A stretch of DNA of 64,000 nt. It comes from Bog-756 sp963701325 (GTDB lineage Bacteria; Actinomycetota; Acidimicrobiia; Acidimicrobiales; RAAP-2). The stretch is taken from contig OY969604.1 in assembly GCA_963701325.1 (NCBI GenBank), positions 2,728,001-2,792,000 on the forward strand, in the 5' to 3' direction. The position numbers and the translations under genes were made by a program. Below are positions 8,019-16,053 of this stretch, one piece after another. Below the pieces are notes generated by a model that was not told the origin of the DNA, ran no database searches, and was given only the letters and a program-made list of their open reading frames with translations. The first letter of the stretch is position 1. Each line of letters opens with the position of its first letter.

Positions 8019-9029
8019 GTGGCCGGCAAGGACATCCGGGTCGTCGAGACGTCCGGTCGAATCGTTGAGATCTCGAGCCCGGACAAGGTCTACTTCCCAG
8101 AGCTCGGCGCCACGAAGTTCGACCTGGTGTCGTACTACGTCGACATCGCCGACGCACTGGTGAACACCGCGGGCGGGCGGCCGGCCCTGCTCGAGCGATT
8201 CCCGGGAGGAGCGGGGGGATCGTCCTTCTTCCAGAAGCGTGTTCCGGCCAATGCCCCGCAGTGGCTCCAGACAACGGTGGTCAGCACGCCCAACGGGACG
8301 ACGTCGAACGCGCTGGTGGTCGCCGACATCTCGCACGTGCTCTGGGCGGTCAATCTCGGGTGCCTTGGGCTCCACCTGTGGCCGTATCGCGCGGATGACC
8401 CCGAGCACGCCGATGAGCTCCGCATCGACCTCGATCCCCAGCCCGGGACCTCATTCGACGAGATCCGGGTGGCGGCTGCACACGTGCGATCGCTGCTCGA
8501 CGAGCTCGGAATCGTCGGCTATCCCAAGACGACCGGGAACCGGGGCATGCACATCTACGTCCGCCTCGAGCCCCGCTGGGACAGCTTCGCAGTCCGTGCG
8601 GCCGCCGTGGCCCTCGCCCGCGAGCTCGAGCGCCGGTTCCCCGACCTGATGACCGCTCAGTGGTGGAAGGAGGAACGGGGGGAACGCATCTTCGTCGACT
8701 TCAATCAGAACGCCCCCCACAAGACGGTCTTCGGTGCATGGTTCGCGCGACCCCGCGTCGGGGGCCAGGTCTCGACACCACTGAGCTGGGACGAGATCGA
8801 CAGCGTCGAGCCGGAGGAACTGACCATCCGAACGGTCCCCGATCTCGTCCGGCGCCGGGGCGACCCATGGAAGGGAATCGCCGATGCACCCCAGTCGCTC
8901 GAGCCGCTCCTGGCCATGTCGGCGCGGGACCGCGCCGATGGGCTGCACGATGCACCGTGGCCACCCGAATACCCCAAGCAGCCCGACAAGCCGCCCCGGG
9001 TCTCGCCGAGCCGCGCCAAGAAGGGCTAG
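8019..9029 (+). CDS. LigD-type primase-polymerase (stand-alone Prim-Pol, PolD/Prim-PolC class)
   Basis: About 336 residues, the size of a stand-alone archaeo-eukaryotic primase-type polymerase with no ligase or nuclease domain. Motifs in order are ELRIDLDPQPG (catalytic DxD), KTTGNRGMHIYVRL (nucleotide-binding SGNRG-like block), ERIFVDFNQNAPHKTVF (third metal Asp) and VSTPLSWDEI. The GTG at 8019 is chosen because the family N terminus begins here. Such enzymes fill short gaps and prefer ribonucleotides. The next three genes are an HhH-PHP protein, an ATP-dependent ligase and a 5' nuclease, a coherent repair set. No Ku gene is present in the window. Confidence 0.85.
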   Translation: MAGKDIRVVETSGRIVEISSPDKVYFPELGATKFDLVSYYVDIADALVNTAGGRPALLERFPGGAGGSSFFQKRVPANAPQWLQTTVVSTPNGTTSNALVVADISHVLWAVNLGCLGLHLWPYRADDPEHADELRIDLDPQPGTSFDEIRVAAAHVRSLLDELGIVGYPKTTGNRGMHIYVRLEPRWDSFAVRAAAVALARELERRFPDLMTAQWWKEERGERIFVDFNQNAPHKTVFGAWFARPRVGGQVSTPLSWDEIDSVEPEELTIRTVPDLVRRRGDPWKGIADAPQSLEPLLAMSARDRADGLHDAPWPPEYPKQPDKPPRVSPSRAKKG

Positions 9030-9032
9030 GCC

Positions 9033-10045
9033 GTGGATCCGGTGACCGCGCTGCGTCGTATCGCCTACCTGCTCGAGCGCGACGGTGCAGAGTCGTACAA
9101 GGTACGGGCGTTCCGGACCGCTGCCGCGGCCGTCGGCGACGTGGCGGTCGACGAGCTGAGCGGGATGACCCCTGCCAGCCTCCAGCGGATCCCCGGGATC
9201 GGAAAGACGAGCGCCCAGGTGATCACCGAGGCTGTGAGCGGATCCACGCCGGTGTACCTGGCCAAGCTCGAAGCGGTCGATCCACCGGCGATGAGCGACG
9301 CAGCGGCCGCGTTCGCGAGCAGTTGCACGGGGACTGCCACAGCCACTCGGACTGGTCCGACGGTGGGAGTCCGATCCGCGAGATGGCCGAGGCGGCTCGG
9401 GAGCTCGGCCACCACTACTGGGCGCTGACCGACCACAGTCCCCGGCTCACCGTCGCCCACGGGCTCGACGCGTCCCGGCTGCGCGAGCAGCTCGACAGGG
9501 TCGACGAGCTGAATTCGGAGCTCGCGCCGTTCCGCATCCTGACCGGCATCGAGGTGGACATCCTGGAGGACGGTTCACTCGACCAGGACGAGCAGTTACT
9601 CGCACAGCTGGACGTCGTCGTGGCCAGTGTGCACTCGAAGCTCCGGATGGAGGCACCCGAGATGACCAGGCGGATGCTGCGCGCCATCGAGAGCCCGCAC
9701 ACCGACATCCTGGGTCACTGCACGGGCAGGATCCTGGTCGGACGCGGTCGCCCACAGTCGACCTTCGACGCCGAGGCCGTCTTCGACGCGTGCGCCCGGA
9801 CCGGTACGGCAGTCGAGATCAACTCCAGGCCCGAACGACTCGACCCTCCCGAACCGCTGCTCGCACTCGCACTCTCGCTCGGCTGTCTGGTGGTGGTGGA
9901 CGCCGATGCCCACGCGCCGGGACAACTCGAATGGCAACGCCACGGCTGCGAGCAGGCCGTCGTTGCGGGCGTCCCGGTCGACCGGATCATGAACACCCGA
10001 CCGCTCGACGAATTCCTGGCCTGGACGTCCGGGCACGCCGCGTAG
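9033..10045 (+). pseudogene. HhH-PHP domain protein (PolX C-terminal-like), frameshifted
   Basis: Residues 1-75 carry a PolX-like 8-kDa/helix-hairpin-helix region (TALRRIAYLLE, then LQRIPGIGKTSAQVI). The PHP phosphoesterase follows: LHGDCHSHSDWSDG, YWALTDHSPRLTVAHG, LTGIEVDILEDG, VASVHSKLR, ILGHCTGR and DADAHAP all supply metal ligands. The two parts lie in different frames and join if one base is restored at about 9309-9313, giving 338 codons. Everything on both sides is intact, so it is either a sequencing error or a very recent mutation. The PHP module of bacterial PolX is a 3' exonuclease/AP-processing nuclease; the polymerase palm is absent here. The gene starts 3 nt after the Prim-Pol stop. 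Confidence 0.75.
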
Positions 10046-10085
10046 GGACCGGTGCCGCAGCTGGTGGCCCGGGTAGCATTTGCCG

Positions 10086-11146
10086 GTGACGCTTCCCGTG
10101 GTACCGCCCGTCCCGCCCATGTTGGCCAAGCTGTCCCGGACACTGCCCGAGGGGGACGGTCTCTTCTACGAGCCGAAGTGGGACGGGTTCCGCTGCATCG
10201 TCTTTCGGGACGGTGACGACGTCGTCCTCGGGAGCCGCAACGAGAAGCCCCTCACCCGCTACTTCCCCGAGTTGGTCGCCTCCTTGCTGAGCGCTGTGCC
10301 AGAACGCTGTGTCCTCGATGGTGAGATCGTGATCGCGGGACCGTCCGGCCTCGATTTCGATGCCCTCTCGCAGCGGATCCATCCCGCCGCGTCACGGGTC
10401 GAGCTCCTCTCGACGTCGACGCCGGCATCGTTCGTGGCCTTCGACCTGCTCGCCCTCGGTGATGCGAGTCTCCTGGACGAGCCGTTCTCCCGCGGCGTGG
10501 GGCGCTCGAGAAGGCGCTCGGGAAGGTCGAGCCCCCGATCCACATCACGCCGGCGACCACCCGGCTCGACGTGGCCCGTGACTGGTTCTCGCGGTTCGAG
10601 GGGGCCGGGCTCGACGGGGTGGTCGTCAAGGCCGGCGACCTGCGCTACCAACCCGACAAACGGGTCATGTTGAAGGTGAAGCACGAGCGTACCGCCGACT
10701 GCGTGGTCGCTGGCTTCCGCTGGCACAAGGTGGGCGGCGTGGTGGGGTCACTTCTCCTCGGACTCTTCGACGAGCACGGGGTCCTCCATCACGTGGGGGT
10801 CGCGTCGGGGTTCAGTGCGGCACGACGGGAGGAGTTCGTCGCGCAGCTCGAGCCGTACCGGGACAACGCACTGGCATCCCACCCGTGGCAGCCCGTGGAC
10901 GTACCGGTCGGTCGCGTTCCCGGTGGGCAGAGCCGCTGGAGCGGCGGGAAGGACCTGAGTTGGGAACCGTTGCGGCCCGAGCTGGTCGCCGAGGTGGCGT
11001 ACGACCACCTCCAGGGGGACCGGTTCCGCCATGCCACCTCGTTCGTCCGGTGGCGGCCGGACCGGGAGCCGGACTCGTGTGTGTACGCGCAACTCGACAC
11101 CCCGGTCCCGACCGAGCTCGACGAGGTCTTTTCGACCACGGGGTGA
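10086..11146 (+). pseudogene. ATP-dependent DNA ligase (LigC-like), frameshifted
   Basis: The N-terminal part has the adenylation site FYEPKWDGFRC (Lys nucleophile) followed by LGSRN, then VLDGEIV and FVAFDLLAL. After a shift it continues with GLDGVVVKAGDLRYQP, MLKVKHERTADCVV and an OB domain ending in FVRWRPDREPDSC. The frames join if one base is restored near 10494-10500, giving about 354 residues, the usual LigC length. The GTG at 10086 lies 6 nt after a TAGCAT box (10074-10079), so the mRNA may be leaderless; TTG 10080 is an alternative. Mycobacterial LigC works with Prim-PolC in excision repair, which matches this cluster. Confidence 0.78.
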
Positions 11147-11153
11147 CCCGGAG

Positions 11154-12038
11154 TCAGCCGGCCCGCAGGGCCGCGGCGCGATCGGCGAGCGAGGGGTCCC
11201 GGAAGTGGGCGCACACCTCCTCGAACCGCTTGTCCGGTCCGCGCCACTCGAGCGACCCGACCCCCTCGAGCACCGAGGGATCCAGACGGAGGGTCGCCAG
11301 CACCCGGAACAGCTCGGCCTGCTCACGCTCACCCGCCAGTCGTGCAGCCAACTTGGCAGCACCCCGCACCGCGCGCCGCACGTCCGGATCCCACTCGTCG
11401 ACGTCATCGGGTATCTCGTCGAAGCTGCCGTAATGGGCGAGGACCGCAGAGGCCGACCGCCGGCCCCATCCGGCCAACCCCGGGAACCCGTCCGCCGAGT
11501 CCCCGACCAGCGCGAGCCAATCCGGGATCGAACCGGGAGCGACCCCGAATTTGGCCCAGACGCCGGCCTCGTCGCTGATCGTCCCGCTCCGGCGGTCCAG
11601 TTGCACGACCCGCTTGCCGACCACGCACTGCGCCAGGTCCTTGTCGGGCGTGCAGATGACCACCCGGTCGACCGTCGGATCGCTCGCCGCCACCGACGCG
11701 GCTGACGCCAGGGCATCGTCCGCCTCGAGCTCGACCATCGGCCAGAGCGCGACACCCAGCGCGGCGACGGCTTCCTCCAGGACCTCGAACTGGGCCCGCA
11801 GCTCGGGGGCGATGCCGGCCCCGGTCTTGTAGCCGGGCCACAGGTCGTTGCGGAACGACTCGATGACGTGGTCGGTGGCCATCCCGATGTGGGTGGCACC
11901 GTCGCTCAACATCCCGAGGATCGTGAGTACCACACCGCGGGCAGCTCCGATCTCGCTTCCGTCGTCAGCGGCCCGAGGTGGCTGTCCGAAGAAGTGGCGG
12001 AAGAGCTCGTACGTGCCGTCCACGAGATGGACCTCCAT
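11154..12038 (-). CDS. 5'-3' exonuclease (FEN/PolI N-terminal type)
   Basis: A 294-residue stand-alone flap/5' nuclease. It begins MEVHLVDGTYELFRHFF (first metal Asp). It continues with MVELEADDALASAA and VVICTPDKDLAQCV, the acidic clusters of the active site, then WLALVGDSADGFPGLAGWG with the conserved Gly-Asp and helix-hairpin-helix. It is convergent with the ligase gene, 7 bp apart. With Prim-Pol, PHP and LigC-like proteins it would provide flap or gap trimming. Confidence 0.85.
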   Translation of the reverse strand: MEVHLVDGTYELFRHFFGQPPRAADDGSEIGAARGVVLTILGMLSDGATHIGMATDHVIESFRNDLWPGYKTGAGIAPELRAQFEVLEEAVAALGVALWPMVELEADDALASAASVAASDPTVDRVVICTPDKDLAQCVVGKRVVQLDRRSGTISDEAGVWAKFGVAPGSIPDWLALVGDSADGFPGLAGWGRRSASAVLAHYGSFDEIPDDVDEWDPDVRRAVRGAAKLAARLAGEREQAELFRVLATLRLDPSVLEGVGSLEWRGPDKRFEEVCAHFRDPSLADRAAALRAG

Positions 12039-12185
12039 CGGTGCAGTCTGCCAGGTCCCCCGTGCGGCCCGGCGGGTCAGCCAGGCGGAGTCAGACGGTC
12101 GTGGGCAGGCTGGCGTCGGATCCCGTCGAGCGCCGGGTCCTGCTGACCTCGGACATCGAACCGGCTGGTGAGGACCGTGACAGCG

Positions 12186-12443
12186 TCAGGTCGGCTTCGG
12201 TCCTGGCTGGGTCTTCGGCCGAGTGACGAGGTAGAACTGGGTGATGTCAGGATCGAGCCGCTGGTCGCTGTGGTCGGAGAACTCGGTGTTGAGCATCGGC
12301 TCCAAGAACTCGGTCCTGTCGATCGGGTCGATCGGCTCGGCGTTCTCGGTGGGATCGGTCGGATCGTTCGGTTCGGTGCTCTCGGTCGGCTCTGCACTGT
12401 GCGTGCTGTGCCTGTTGTCGGAGCGATCTCGCTTCTCCGTCAT
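12186..12443 (-). CDS. Small acidic Thr/Glu/Pro/Asp repeat protein
   Basis: An 85-residue frame whose middle is a degenerate tri/tetrapeptide repeat (TEST, EPND, PTDP, TENAEPIDPID). It ends with a more ordered PDITQFYLVTRPK. The acidic, Pro/Thr-rich composition and non-repetitive tail look like a real small protein rather than a shadow. The opposite strand is also open here (12241-12507, Ser/Val/Gly repeats), which is expected when a short DNA period repeats. Function unknown. Confidence 0.45.
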   Translation of the reverse strand: MTEKRDRSDNRHSTHSAEPTESTEPNDPTDPTENAEPIDPIDRTEFLEPMLNTEFSDHSDQRLDPDITQFYLVTRPKTQPGPKPT

Positions 12444-12512
12444 GTCTTCGGCGTCTCGGCGGGCCGTGATGGCCTCTGAGCGCCGTGGTTCGAACCCCGA
12501 TGGGTGAAGCCT

Positions 12513-12537
12513 GCCTCCGCCGCTGAGCGGCGGAGGC
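12513..12537 (-). terminator. GC hairpin after the TetR gene
   Basis: GCCTCCGCCGCT and AGCGGCGGAGGC form a perfect 12-bp stem around a single base. It lies 2 nt beyond the TetR stop codon. No T-run follows, as is common for terminators in GC-rich actinobacteria. Confidence 0.6.
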
Positions 12538-12538
12538 C

Positions 12539-13147
12539 TTACATCATGGCCCGAGCCACGAAGGCCATCACCGTTTCTAGGAACGCCTCGTCGACGGCGT
12601 CGGGGTCGATGGCCCGCATCGTGCTGATGCCGCGCATGAGGGCGACGACGATCCGGGCGGCGTGTCTCGCCGGTTCGGTGATCTCGATCCCGTGCCTCTC
12701 GCGTTCCCCTTGGATGATCTCGGCGAGGGAGTCGACATCGAGATTGTCGAGCGCGGCCAGCTTGTCGCGAGCCGCGGTATTGCGCATGGCGTAGAGGAAG
12801 AACTCCTCGAAGAGCACCGACCAGTTCCCGGAGGCATTGAATTGATCCTGGATCAGCGTCACGAACTCAGAGAGGTGGGCATCGGGGGGCCCGTCAGCGG
12901 TCTCGAGGGTGGTTCGGACTTTGGCGAGCTCCCGTTGGTACTCCGACTCGAGCAACGCGAGGAACAGGTCCTCCTTGTTCTTGAAGTTCGAGTAGACCGC
13001 TCCCTTGGTGAAGCCTGCGACCGCCGCGACCTCGTCGAGGGAGGCCCCATGGAACCCACGCTCGGCGAAGACCTGCGCGGCCGCCTGGAGGAGGTAGTCG
13101 CGGGTCTGCTGTCGCCGGCGTTCTGGGGTGAGGGGTTCGATGGCCAT
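12539..13147 (-). CDS. TetR-family repressor of the adjacent exporter
   Basis: 202 residues from ATG 13147. The N-terminal helix-turn-helix reads LLQAAAQVFAERGFHGASLDEVAAVAGFTKGAVYSNFKNKEDLF in order (residues about 19-62). The C-terminal ligand domain is unremarkable. It is divergent from a DrrAB-like ABC exporter with only 39 bp between starts, and a perfect palindrome sits there. The simplest reading is a drug- or metabolite-responsive repressor of the exporter and of itself. Confidence 0.88.
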   Translation of the reverse strand: MAIEPLTPERRRQQTRDYLLQAAAQVFAERGFHGASLDEVAAVAGFTKGAVYSNFKNKEDLFLALLESEYQRELAKVRTTLETADGPPDAHLSEFVTLIQDQFNASGNWSVLFEEFFLYAMRNTAARDKLAALDNLDVDSLAEIIQGERERHGIEITEPARHAARIVVALMRGISTMRAIDPDAVDEAFLETVMAFVARAMM

Positions 13148-13174
13148 GGGTTGTGCTACCAGCAAGGATAGTAG

Positions 13175-13188
13175 ATACTCAAGAGTAT
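13175..13188. promoter_or_regulatory. Palindromic TetR operator overlapping the exporter start codon
   Basis: ATACTC-AA-GAGTAT is a perfect 6-bp-arm palindrome. Its last two bases are the A and T of the ABC ATPase ATG (13187). There is no ribosome-binding site before that ATG and TAGATA lies at 13172-13177, so the message is probably leaderless and a bound repressor would cover both the transcription and translation start. Confidence 0.6.
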
Positions 13189-14203
13189 GACGGATCTGAA
13201 CCAGTACGCCACGCTCGCCAACCCCGGATCGACCACTGTTCCCGCGAGCGAGTGCCCGGCAGTCCTGACCAGGGGGCTCGTCCGGACCTACGGCTCGACG
13301 GTGGCCGTCGATGGGATCGATCTCGAGGTCGAACGGGGCGAGATCTACGGCTTTCTCGGGCCGAACGGGGCCGGCAAGTCGACGCTCATCCGGGTGCTCT
13401 GCACGCTGCTACGTCCGAGTGCCGGCCTCGCGTTCGTCGCGGGGTGTGATGTGGTCGAGGAGCCGCGAGAGGTACGGGTGCGCATCGGTGTGGCCCTCCA
13501 GGACGCGGCACTGGACCAGCGTCAGACGGGTCGCGAACTGCTCGTGCTCCAGGGCCGGCTCTACGGGCTGCGGCCTGCAGAGATCCGCAGCCGTCTCGGT
13601 GACGTCCTCGACCTCGTCGACATCGGCGCCGCGATCGATCGGCGCATCGCAACGTACTCCGGGGGGATGAAGCGCAGGCTCGATCTCGCGGCAGCGTTGG
13701 TGCACAACCCCGAGGTCCTCTTCCTCGACGAACCGACGACGGGCTTGGACCCCGAGAGCAGGGCACACGTCTGGGACGAGGTCCGCCGACTCAACGCAGG
13801 GCTGGGGATCACGATCTTTCTCACCACCCAGTATCTCGAGGAGGCCGATGTGCTTGCAGATCGTGTGGGGATCATCGCCCGGGGCCGCCTAGTCGCCGAG
13901 GGGCCACCCGACGTGCTCAAGCGCTCGATCGGAGCCGATCTGATCGTGGTGGAAACCGAAGATGCCGACCCCGGGGCGCTCGATCGGCTCCAACACCTCG
14001 AAGTGGTCGACGCTGTCACAGCCGAGAACGGGAGGGTGATCGTGAGCACCCCGAACGGCTCGACCGCGATCGGTCCCGTGGCAGTGGAGCTCGCCAGCTC
14101 GGGGGTCCAGATGCGCAGCCTCACCCTCAGGACCCCGACCCTCGACGACGTGTTCAGGGAGCTGACCGGGTCACACATCGGGGTGGAGGGCATGGAGCGG
14201 TGA
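13187..14203 (+). CDS. ABC exporter ATPase, DrrA-like (daunorubicin-resistance family)
   Basis: 338 residues. Walker A is GPNGAGKS (around residue 63), the signature is YSGGMKRRLDLA, Walker B is VLFLDEP followed by TTGLDPESR, and the switch region is FLTTQYLEEAD. The C-terminal 100 residues are the DrrA-type extension with DVFRELTG near the end. A short extra N terminus precedes the ATPase fold. The stop overlaps the permease GTG. The TetR gene and operator upstream make drug or lipid efflux likely, but the substrate is unknown. Confidence 0.9.
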   Translation: MTDLNQYATLANPGSTTVPASECPAVLTRGLVRTYGSTVAVDGIDLEVERGEIYGFLGPNGAGKSTLIRVLCTLLRPSAGLAFVAGCDVVEEPREVRVRIGVALQDAALDQRQTGRELLVLQGRLYGLRPAEIRSRLGDVLDLVDIGAAIDRRIATYSGGMKRRLDLAAALVHNPEVLFLDEPTTGLDPESRAHVWDEVRRLNAGLGITIFLTTQYLEEADVLADRVGIIARGRLVAEGPPDVLKRSIGADLIVVETEDADPGALDRLQHLEVVDAVTAENGRVIVSTPNGSTAIGPVAVELASSGVQMRSLTLRTPTLDDVFRELTGSHIGVEGMER

Positions 14204-15000
14204 GCCTGACCCAGTCCCAACCGATCCGAGGCCGTGAGGCGGGCTTTGTGCGGGATGTCCGTACCGTGGCGGGACGGGCGTTGCGCCAGATCCCCAGGGA
14301 GCCGGCCGCCGTGCTTCCCGCAGTCTTCGTGCCTGCGTTCTTCTACACGGTCAATCTGGGAGCGCTCGAGAATCTCGAACGGGGTGCAGACGGGTTCAGC
14401 TACAAGGCGTTTCTCCTCCCCATGGCCATTGCCTTCGCTGTGACGGGGATGTCGAGAGCACCGGGCCTGGTGACCGACATCGAAAGTGGGTACTTCGATC
14501 GCCTCTGCATGACGCCCGTGCGGCGCCTCGCGTTGCTCCTGGGGCTCATGGTGGCGGACGTGATCGTGATCGTGGCCCTGTGCATCCCTGTCCTCGCCAT
14601 CGGGTTCGGAGTGGGGGTGCGATTCTCCACAGGCCTTCTCGGCGTGCTGGCATTCGTCGGGTTCTCCGCCCTCTGGGGCCTGGTGTTTACCGGGTTTCCC
14701 TATGCCGTGGCACTGAAGACCGGCAGCCCGGCCGCGGTCAGTGCCTCCTTCGTCGTCTTCTTCCCGCTGTTCTTCCTCAGTGATGCAGTCGTCCCCAAGG
14801 AGGCTCTCACCGGTTGGTTCTCGACCATCGCTACGTACAATCCGATCACGTACCTGCTGGGAGCATTGCGCTCGCTCGTCACGACGGGGTGGGAACCGAG
14901 GATCCTCGCTGAGGGATTCGCCGCGCTCGCCGGGCTGGGGATCGTCAGCATGTCGATGGCACTCATCGCCCTACGCGGCAGGATCGATCGAGGAGGGTGA
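14200..15000 (+). CDS. ABC-2 permease, DrrB-like
   Basis: 266 residues from GTG 14200. The first membrane helix follows an amphipathic N terminus ending IPREPAAVLPAVFVPAFFY. Further helices are at VADVIVIVALCIPVLAIGFG, LLGVLAFVGFSALWGLVF and SASFVVFFPLFFLSDA. The final half has the DrrB hallmarks YNPITYLLGALRSLV and a last helix LAGLGIVSMSMALIAL. It forms one exporter with the preceding ATPase. Confidence 0.88.
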   Translation: MSLTQSQPIRGREAGFVRDVRTVAGRALRQIPREPAAVLPAVFVPAFFYTVNLGALENLERGADGFSYKAFLLPMAIAFAVTGMSRAPGLVTDIESGYFDRLCMTPVRRLALLLGLMVADVIVIVALCIPVLAIGFGVGVRFSTGLLGVLAFVGFSALWGLVFTGFPYAVALKTGSPAAVSASFVVFFPLFFLSDAVVPKEALTGWFSTIATYNPITYLLGALRSLVTTGWEPRILAEGFAALAGLGIVSMSMALIALRGRIDRGG

Positions 15001-15060
15001 CGCTGTTCGGGAGCCGACCCGGAGATCGTCGTCGAAACGGAGGGGCCGCCGGTTCGGCTG

Positions 15061-15870
15061 CTACGGGTTGTTGGCTCCGGGTCCGGCTTGCGCAAATCTG
15101 AGGACGCTCGCCGAGGTCTCCCCCTCGTAGGGCGGCCACATCGCCCACGTAGCTCCCCTCGCTTCCAGAGCCTCGAGATCGGTGTCCGGAAATGCGAGCA
15201 TTGCCACGTCGAAACCATCCAAGGAGCCTCGGTCTTCGGCGACGACGTCCAGCATCCTGGCGAGCTGATCGTCGGTGGTATTCACCGGGAAGAGGCCGTC
15301 CAGCTTCGCCGCGCGGCGAAGTGGTTTCGAACTGCCGGTACCTGTTGTCGCTCCCCAGATCGGGATACGGGGCCGCTGGACCGGCCTGGGAAGAAATCGA
15401 ACGTGATCGGCCGTGAAGTGCCGACCGTGGTGGTCGATCTCGTCACCTGACCAGAGCCCGAGAATGACCTCGAGCGCTTCGTCGAGCCGCTCCGCTTGAA
15501 CGACCCTGTCTGCGCATTCCCCCAACCGTTCGAGCTCGCCACCGGTGTTGACGCCCAGACCCACCCCGAGGGTCAGTCGCCCATCGGACAGGTGATCGAG
15601 GGTGACCGCCTCGCGCGCGACCTTCTGGGGCCGACGCCGCGACAGGGGGGTGATGGTCGGCCCGAGTCGGAGGCGCTGGGTGACCGCGGCAATCGCGGCA
15701 AGGGTGACCCACGTGTCGGCAACGTCGAGGTTGTCGCCGGTCGGTCGCCACATGTGGTCCCAGAGGAAGATGCCGTGCCATCCCGCCTCCTCGGCAGCAA
15801 CCGCCAGATCCACCATCACACGTGGATCGGCGAGCTCCCCGAACGGTGGCAGGTAGAGGGCATGAAACAT
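15061..15870 (-). CDS. Luciferase-like F420-dependent oxidoreductase
   Basis: 269 residues from ATG 15870. It begins MFHALYLPPFGELADPRV. Typical blocks are AAEEAGWHGIFLWDHMW, LGPTITPLSRRRPQKVAREA and LSDGRLTLGVGLG, followed by IPIWGATTG. These match bacterial luciferase-like (LLM) enzymes, most of which in actinobacteria use F420. The insertion loops that would define a subfamily are not distinctive. The gene stands alone between the DrrB-like permease and the riboswitch. Confidence 0.78.
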   Translation of the reverse strand: MFHALYLPPFGELADPRVMVDLAVAAEEAGWHGIFLWDHMWRPTGDNLDVADTWVTLAAIAAVTQRLRLGPTITPLSRRRPQKVAREAVTLDHLSDGRLTLGVGLGVNTGGELERLGECADRVVQAERLDEALEVILGLWSGDEIDHHGRHFTADHVRFLPRPVQRPRIPIWGATTGTGSSKPLRRAAKLDGLFPVNTTDDQLARMLDVVAEDRGSLDGFDVAMLAFPDTDLEALEARGATWAMWPPYEGETSASVLRFAQAGPGANNP

Positions 15871-15960
15871 TGCACCCAGACTAGGGAGGTGGGCCCCTAG
15901 GTGGCGACACGATCGTTGTCGACCTCGGGTGGCCGAACGCATTGCGATATCCTGGTGCTG

Positions 15961-16050
15961 TTCATCCAGAGGATCTGAGGGACCTGGCCCTGTGACGGTC
16001 CGGCAACCTGCCTTGCGGCAAGGTGCCAATGCCAGGAGCGATGAGGAGGG
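15961..16050 (+). promoter_or_regulatory. SAM-I (S-box) riboswitch
   Basis: The conserved aptamer core is present in order: CAGAGGATCTGAGGGAC, CTGGCCCTGTGA, CCGGCAACC, AAGGTGCCAA and TGCCAGGAGCGATGAG. P1 is TTCATC (15961-15966) paired with GATGAG (16040-16045). The 3' strand of P1 reaches into the ribosome site AGGAGG (16044-16049) of the ATG at 16054, so control is probably translational. A competing hairpin is also possible: ATGAG (16041-16045) with CTCAT (16051-16055) would place GAGGG in a 5-nt loop. This is SAM-I rather than the SAM-IV class known from actinobacteria. Confidence 0.9.
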
Positions 16051-16053
16051 CTC

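Noticed and set aside
8019..12038. A Ku-LigD non-homologous end-joining operon
   Set aside because: No Ku gene and no fused LigD were found in the window; the ligase and polymerase are separate proteins.
12290..12400. Repeated GATCGG/CTCGG words that look CRISPR-like
   Set aside because: Period is too short, there are no constant repeats with unique spacers, and no cas genes are nearby.
12487..12505. GGTTCGAACCCCGAT resembling a tRNA T-arm
   Set aside because: No acceptor stem or anticodon arm can be folded upstream. GGTTCGAACC is a chance palindrome.
12241..12507. Plus-strand frame of Ser/Val/Gly repeats
   Set aside because: It mirrors the minus-strand repeat and has no non-repeated conserved-looking region, so it is treated as a shadow of the short-period DNA.
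15961..16050. SAM-IV riboswitch
   Set aside because: The order and core words (GAGGGAC, GGCAACC, AAGGTGCCAA) fit SAM-I better than the SAM-IV layout.
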